From contig JARYLH010000006.1 in assembly GCA_029907755.1 (NCBI GenBank), positions 1 through 24,161 of the forward strand: a DNA stretch of 24,161 nucleotides, read 5' to 3'. Positions 22,139 through 24,161 of this stretch are shown here, piece by piece; position 1 is the first letter of the stretch, and each line of letters starts with the position of its first letter. Source of the DNA: Candidatus Methanosuratincola sp. (GTDB taxonomy: Archaea; Thermoproteota; Methanomethylicia; Methanomethylicales; Methanomethylicaceae). Below the pieces are notes generated by a model. The model saw nothing but the letters and a program-made list of their open reading frames with translations. It was not told the origin of the DNA and searched no databases. Position numbers and translations under genes: made by a program.

Positions 22139-22255
22139 ATGCCAGAATCTACTGGGCACTGGAAGAAGAAATTCGACAGGAAAAGGAAGATCACGGGCGG
22201 CCCCTTCAATAAACCGCGCAGGAAGACAATGACATGGGTAGTGGCTAAGAAGTAG
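22139..22255 (+). CDS. Very small basic protein (38 residues)
   Basis: The frame runs from ATG 22139 to TAG 22255: MPESTGHWKKKFDRKRKIT, GGPFNKPRRKTMTWVVAKK. Fifteen of 38 residues are Lys/Arg/His, with two Trp and no cysteine, a profile like small ribosomal or nucleic-acid-binding proteins (L39e/L41e-like in composition only; it lacks their full motifs). The stop codon lies in a perfect 7-bp hairpin (22241-22259). A TATA-like CTTTATC about 40 nt upstream supports expression. Codon use (AAG, AGG) matches real genes nearby. I do not recognise the family. Confidence 0.5.
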   Translation: MPESTGHWKKKFDRKRKITGGPFNKPRRKTMTWVVAKK

Positions 22256-22259
22256 CCAC
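22241..22259 (+). terminator. 7-bp hairpin at the stop of the small basic protein
   Basis: GTGGCTA (22241-22247) and TAGCCAC (22253-22259) pair perfectly around AGAAG. It is followed by an A-rich rather than T-rich stretch, so it may instead be a structural or regulatory element. Confidence 0.35.
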
Positions 22260-22464
22260 AAAAGCAAAGCAAAGAAATGCGAGCATTTTCCTAACTCGGA
22301 TATCCTATTTTGATAGTTTTTGAACGCGGCACAGCCGCGTAATTCAGTCCTCAGTGCGTGGCGTTTGCGGCGCGCCATTTTCCATGGGCGCAAACCTCGT
22401 ATCGATCACCCAATCGGGCACTAGGCTGCGATTAGAAATCCCGTCCCCCGGCGCCTTCTCCCAC
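22260..22464. other. Intergenic region with strong G+C hairpins
   Basis: No gene seen. ACGCGGC/GCCGCGT around ACA (22324-22340) is a perfect 7-bp stem. GTTTGCG (22364-22370) and CGCAAAC (22388-22394) form a second. It could be the 3' region of the flavodoxin transcript (minus) or a small RNA. Confidence 0.4.
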
Positions 22465-22947
22465 TCACTCCGCAAGGATGGCTTCTGCAGCCTCCTGCGC
22501 CCATTTCTTGACATTCTCCAGCTCGCCCTCCCTTAGCTCCCAAGAGTTCTTGCCTTTCCCCTCGACGTATGCGACCAGGTGGGGCTTGAAGATGGAGGCG
22601 CCCAGCCCCGAAATCCTCTTCTCGATTCCCTTCGCGGCGTTGCCGCTAAGCGCCGACTTTATCTGGGTGTCGAATGCCGCCCCCTTCTTGCCTTTCACAT
22701 CCTCGGCTTCGAGCGAGTCGAGGAACTCGGTTATGTCCCTTGACGGTCGGAATGCCATTGTAGGCGCACCGACTATCAGGGAGCCGTATCCCTTGACCTT
22801 CTCTTTTCCCAAGTCCTTGCAGTAGAGGCAATCCGTTTCCAGCCCTTTTGCCTTCATCTCTTCCGCGATTGTCTGCGCAACCTTCATCGTGACCTTGGAG
22901 GTGGAGACAGAATCGTAAACGACCAAGACCTTCATAAAATTCACCAT
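22465..22947 (-). CDS. Flavodoxin-like protein
   Basis: The protein is 160 residues. The FMN phosphate loop is VYDSVSTSKVTMKVAQTIAE, followed by IVGAPTMAFRPSRDITEFLDSL and KKGAAFDTQIKSALSG, the second and third flavin-binding regions of the flavodoxin fold. It is a cytosolic one-electron carrier or a flavodoxin domain of an oxidoreductase; with no catalytic partner beside it the electron donor cannot be named. ATG 22947 is supported by a TATA box (GGCTTAATTG, about 22966-22975) 25 nt upstream; ATG 22935 is an alternative that drops four residues before the first strand. Confidence 0.85.
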   Translation of the reverse strand: MVNFMKVLVVYDSVSTSKVTMKVAQTIAEEMKAKGLETDCLYCKDLGKEKVKGYGSLIVGAPTMAFRPSRDITEFLDSLEAEDVKGKKGAAFDTQIKSALSGNAAKGIEKRISGLGASIFKPHLVAYVEGKGKNSWELREGELENVKKWAQEAAEAILAE

Positions 22948-22983
22948 TAGCAGATGTGCGCACTGGCAATTAAGCCTTTAACA

Positions 22984-24161
22984 TCAGGCGCCTCCATTCG
23001 CGCCCGACCGCTCCGCCAGCCCCGTGCCGCCTATCCTCCCGAGGTATGCCTCCATGTCAAATTTCCTGCCCAAACCGCCCTCGGACATGTAACGGACCTT
23101 GCCAAAAACCTCCCTCTCCCTGAACGGCCGGTCGTGCAGCCCGAAGCACCACCCGATGCCGGCGTAGCTGTTCGGATCCCTGCCGTCGAGGGCGTACTTG
23201 TTGTTCAGATAGACCATCGCCCGGTACGCCCGATCGATCCCCTCCGACCATTCGATTATCTTCTTCCCCCAGTACATCCTCATGTAGTTGTGTATCTTCC
23301 CTCTCCTGAGGAGCTCGGACTGTGCCGCGTTCCAGTACTTGTCGTGCGTCCTCGCCCCCTCGAGTTCGCTCAGGCTGTACACATAATCCCTCCGGTCCCC
23401 TTCGTGTGCCTTCAGGGTCTCCGCGGCCCAGCCGGGGATGAAGTCGAGGGGGCCACTGATTCCCCTCGCGTACAGCGTGAAATTGTGGGCTAGCTCCCTC
23501 CTCACGACCAGCTGCTCGAAGAGGGCTCCGTAGTTCCCGTTGGGTGCGCCTTTCCGCCGAGCTCTCTCCAGGATCTCGAGCGGGCTTATGTGGCCGAAGT
23601 GGAGGTAGGGGCTGAGATCTGACTCTGCCTGGGCTGCCGGGTCTCCCCTGAGTGCGGCGAAGGAGTGGTACTTTTTCTCAACGAAATCCTCGAGAAGCTT
23701 GGATGCCCGGCTGCTGCCGCCCACCGAGCTGCAGGGGGGCACACGCTCTGCGCCCTCCAAGATCTTCGCGCGGTCTGCTGATGGATCGAAGTCAAGCTCG
23801 TCGTCGAGCCTCTCCCCTCTGTACCTGCGGGTCGTGAAATCCTTCTCGTACAGGGGCGCGAGCCTCCTTATCTTCGGCCTCAGCGTGTATGCTCCGTACT
23901 CCATCTTGTTGCTCGCCGCCTTCACCGGGACCAAGACGTTGGGCTCGACCTCTATGATCCCCGACTCTGAACTCCCGTAGAGCTTTCCCCTGATCTCCCT
24001 CATCGCCGGGAGATATGCAGCGTCAGAGACCAGCGTGTACGCATCAGAAGCGTACTCGGGCATGACCCTCTCAAAACTCCCATTCCTGAGGTGCAGCGCG
24101 ATCCCCCTCCTGGCGAGCCCTTCCCTGACGTCCACGAGCCCCTCGAGGAAGAACTTGAAGC
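22984..24161 (-). CDS. phr: Class II CPD photolyase, N-terminus cut by window edge
   Basis: There are 391 visible residues open to the window end, reading FKFFLEGLVDVREGLARRGI before the first possible start, so the gene continues outside. The family C-terminus is unmistakable: MRMYWGKKIIEWS, YLNNKYALDGRDPNSYAGIG, WCFGLHDRPFREREVFGKV and GLGRKFDMEAYL, the FAD-binding and CPD-recognition part of class II photolyases. The central LSPYLHFGHISPLEI is the usual start of the helical FAD domain. It repairs UV-induced cyclobutane pyrimidine dimers with blue light, using FADH-. It lies upstream of the flavodoxin gene on the same strand with a 36-nt gap (22948-22983), so the flavodoxin might serve as reductant for FAD; this is inference. 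Confidence 0.93.
   Translation of the reverse strand, partial: FKFFLEGLVDVREGLARRGIALHLRNGSFERVMPEYASDAYTLVSDAAYLPAMREIRGKLYGSSESGIIEVEPNVLVPVKAASNKMEYGAYTLRPKIRRLAPLYEKDFTTRRYRGERLDDELDFDPSADRAKILEGAERVPPCSSVGGSSRASKLLEDFVEKKYHSFAALRGDPAAQAESDLSPYLHFGHISPLEILERARRKGAPNGNYGALFEQLVVRRELAHNFTLYARGISGPLDFIPGWAAETLKAHEGDRRDYVYSLSELEGARTHDKYWNAAQSELLRRGKIHNYMRMYWGKKIIEWSEGIDRAYRAMVYLNNKYALDGRDPNSYAGIGWCFGLHDRPFREREVFGKVRYMSEGGLGRKFDMEAYLGRIGGTGLAERSGANGGA

Overview
The window reads as chromosomal DNA from an archaeon, most likely a TACK (Thermoproteota-side) lineage, although the sequence contains no rRNA or tRNA to settle this. The archaeal signs are TATA-like boxes about 25 nt upstream of leaderless or nearly leaderless starts, frequent GTG/TTG starts, Arg codons dominated by AGG/AGA, T- or pyrimidine-rich gene ends, and archaeal-type families. 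All three stop codons are in ordinary use.

Region 1 (1-3.4 kb) is visibly richer in A+T and looks accessory. It has a truncated secreted PKD/SdrD-like surface protein gene (minus), a small exported-protein gene broken by a frameshift and an in-frame stop (plus), the orphan C-terminal domain of another surface protein (minus), and a fragment of an unidentified gene (plus) abutting it. Region 2 (3.4-9.1 kb) is G+C-richer housekeeping/redox territory: a YhfC-like membrane protease with its DUF3887 partner, a DsrE-like protein, a small exported protein, an NfeD-like membrane protein, a CopZ-type Fe-S/Zn protein, a DUF523-DUF1722 protein whose 5' end lacks a clean start, a SOUL heme-binding protein and a nitroreductase.

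Region 3 (9.1-13.4 kb) looks like a metal/metalloid stress island: a PadR regulator with a Cys-Cys pair, a nine-cysteine 73-aa protein, an ArsP-type permease, then DUF169, a DGC-type zinc-binding protein and an ACR3/BASS-type pump. A 15-bp hairpin covers the likely ribosome-binding site of the pump. Region 4 (13.4-15.7 kb, minus) is a PadR-ATPase-permease operon behind a 21-bp palindrome that is a strong operator candidate.

Region 5 (16-22 kb, minus) is one tight leaderless operon: DUF4212 small subunit, VC_2705-type Na+/solute symporter, CBS+DUF294 nucleotidyltransferase (intact motif), cNMP-binding+CBS+DUF294 (degenerate motif), and a DnaQ-like exonuclease. This arrangement is familiar from bacterial acetate/monocarboxylate symporter loci and looks like a transport module with its own nucleotide-linked signalling, probably acquired by transfer. 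Region 6 (22-24.2 kb) has a tiny basic protein, a flavodoxin and a class II photolyase cut by the window end. Three intergenic stretches (about 7.69-7.93, 15.74-15.98 and 22.32-22.40 kb) contain several hairpins and may be structured RNAs. The first two share a 16-nt block.
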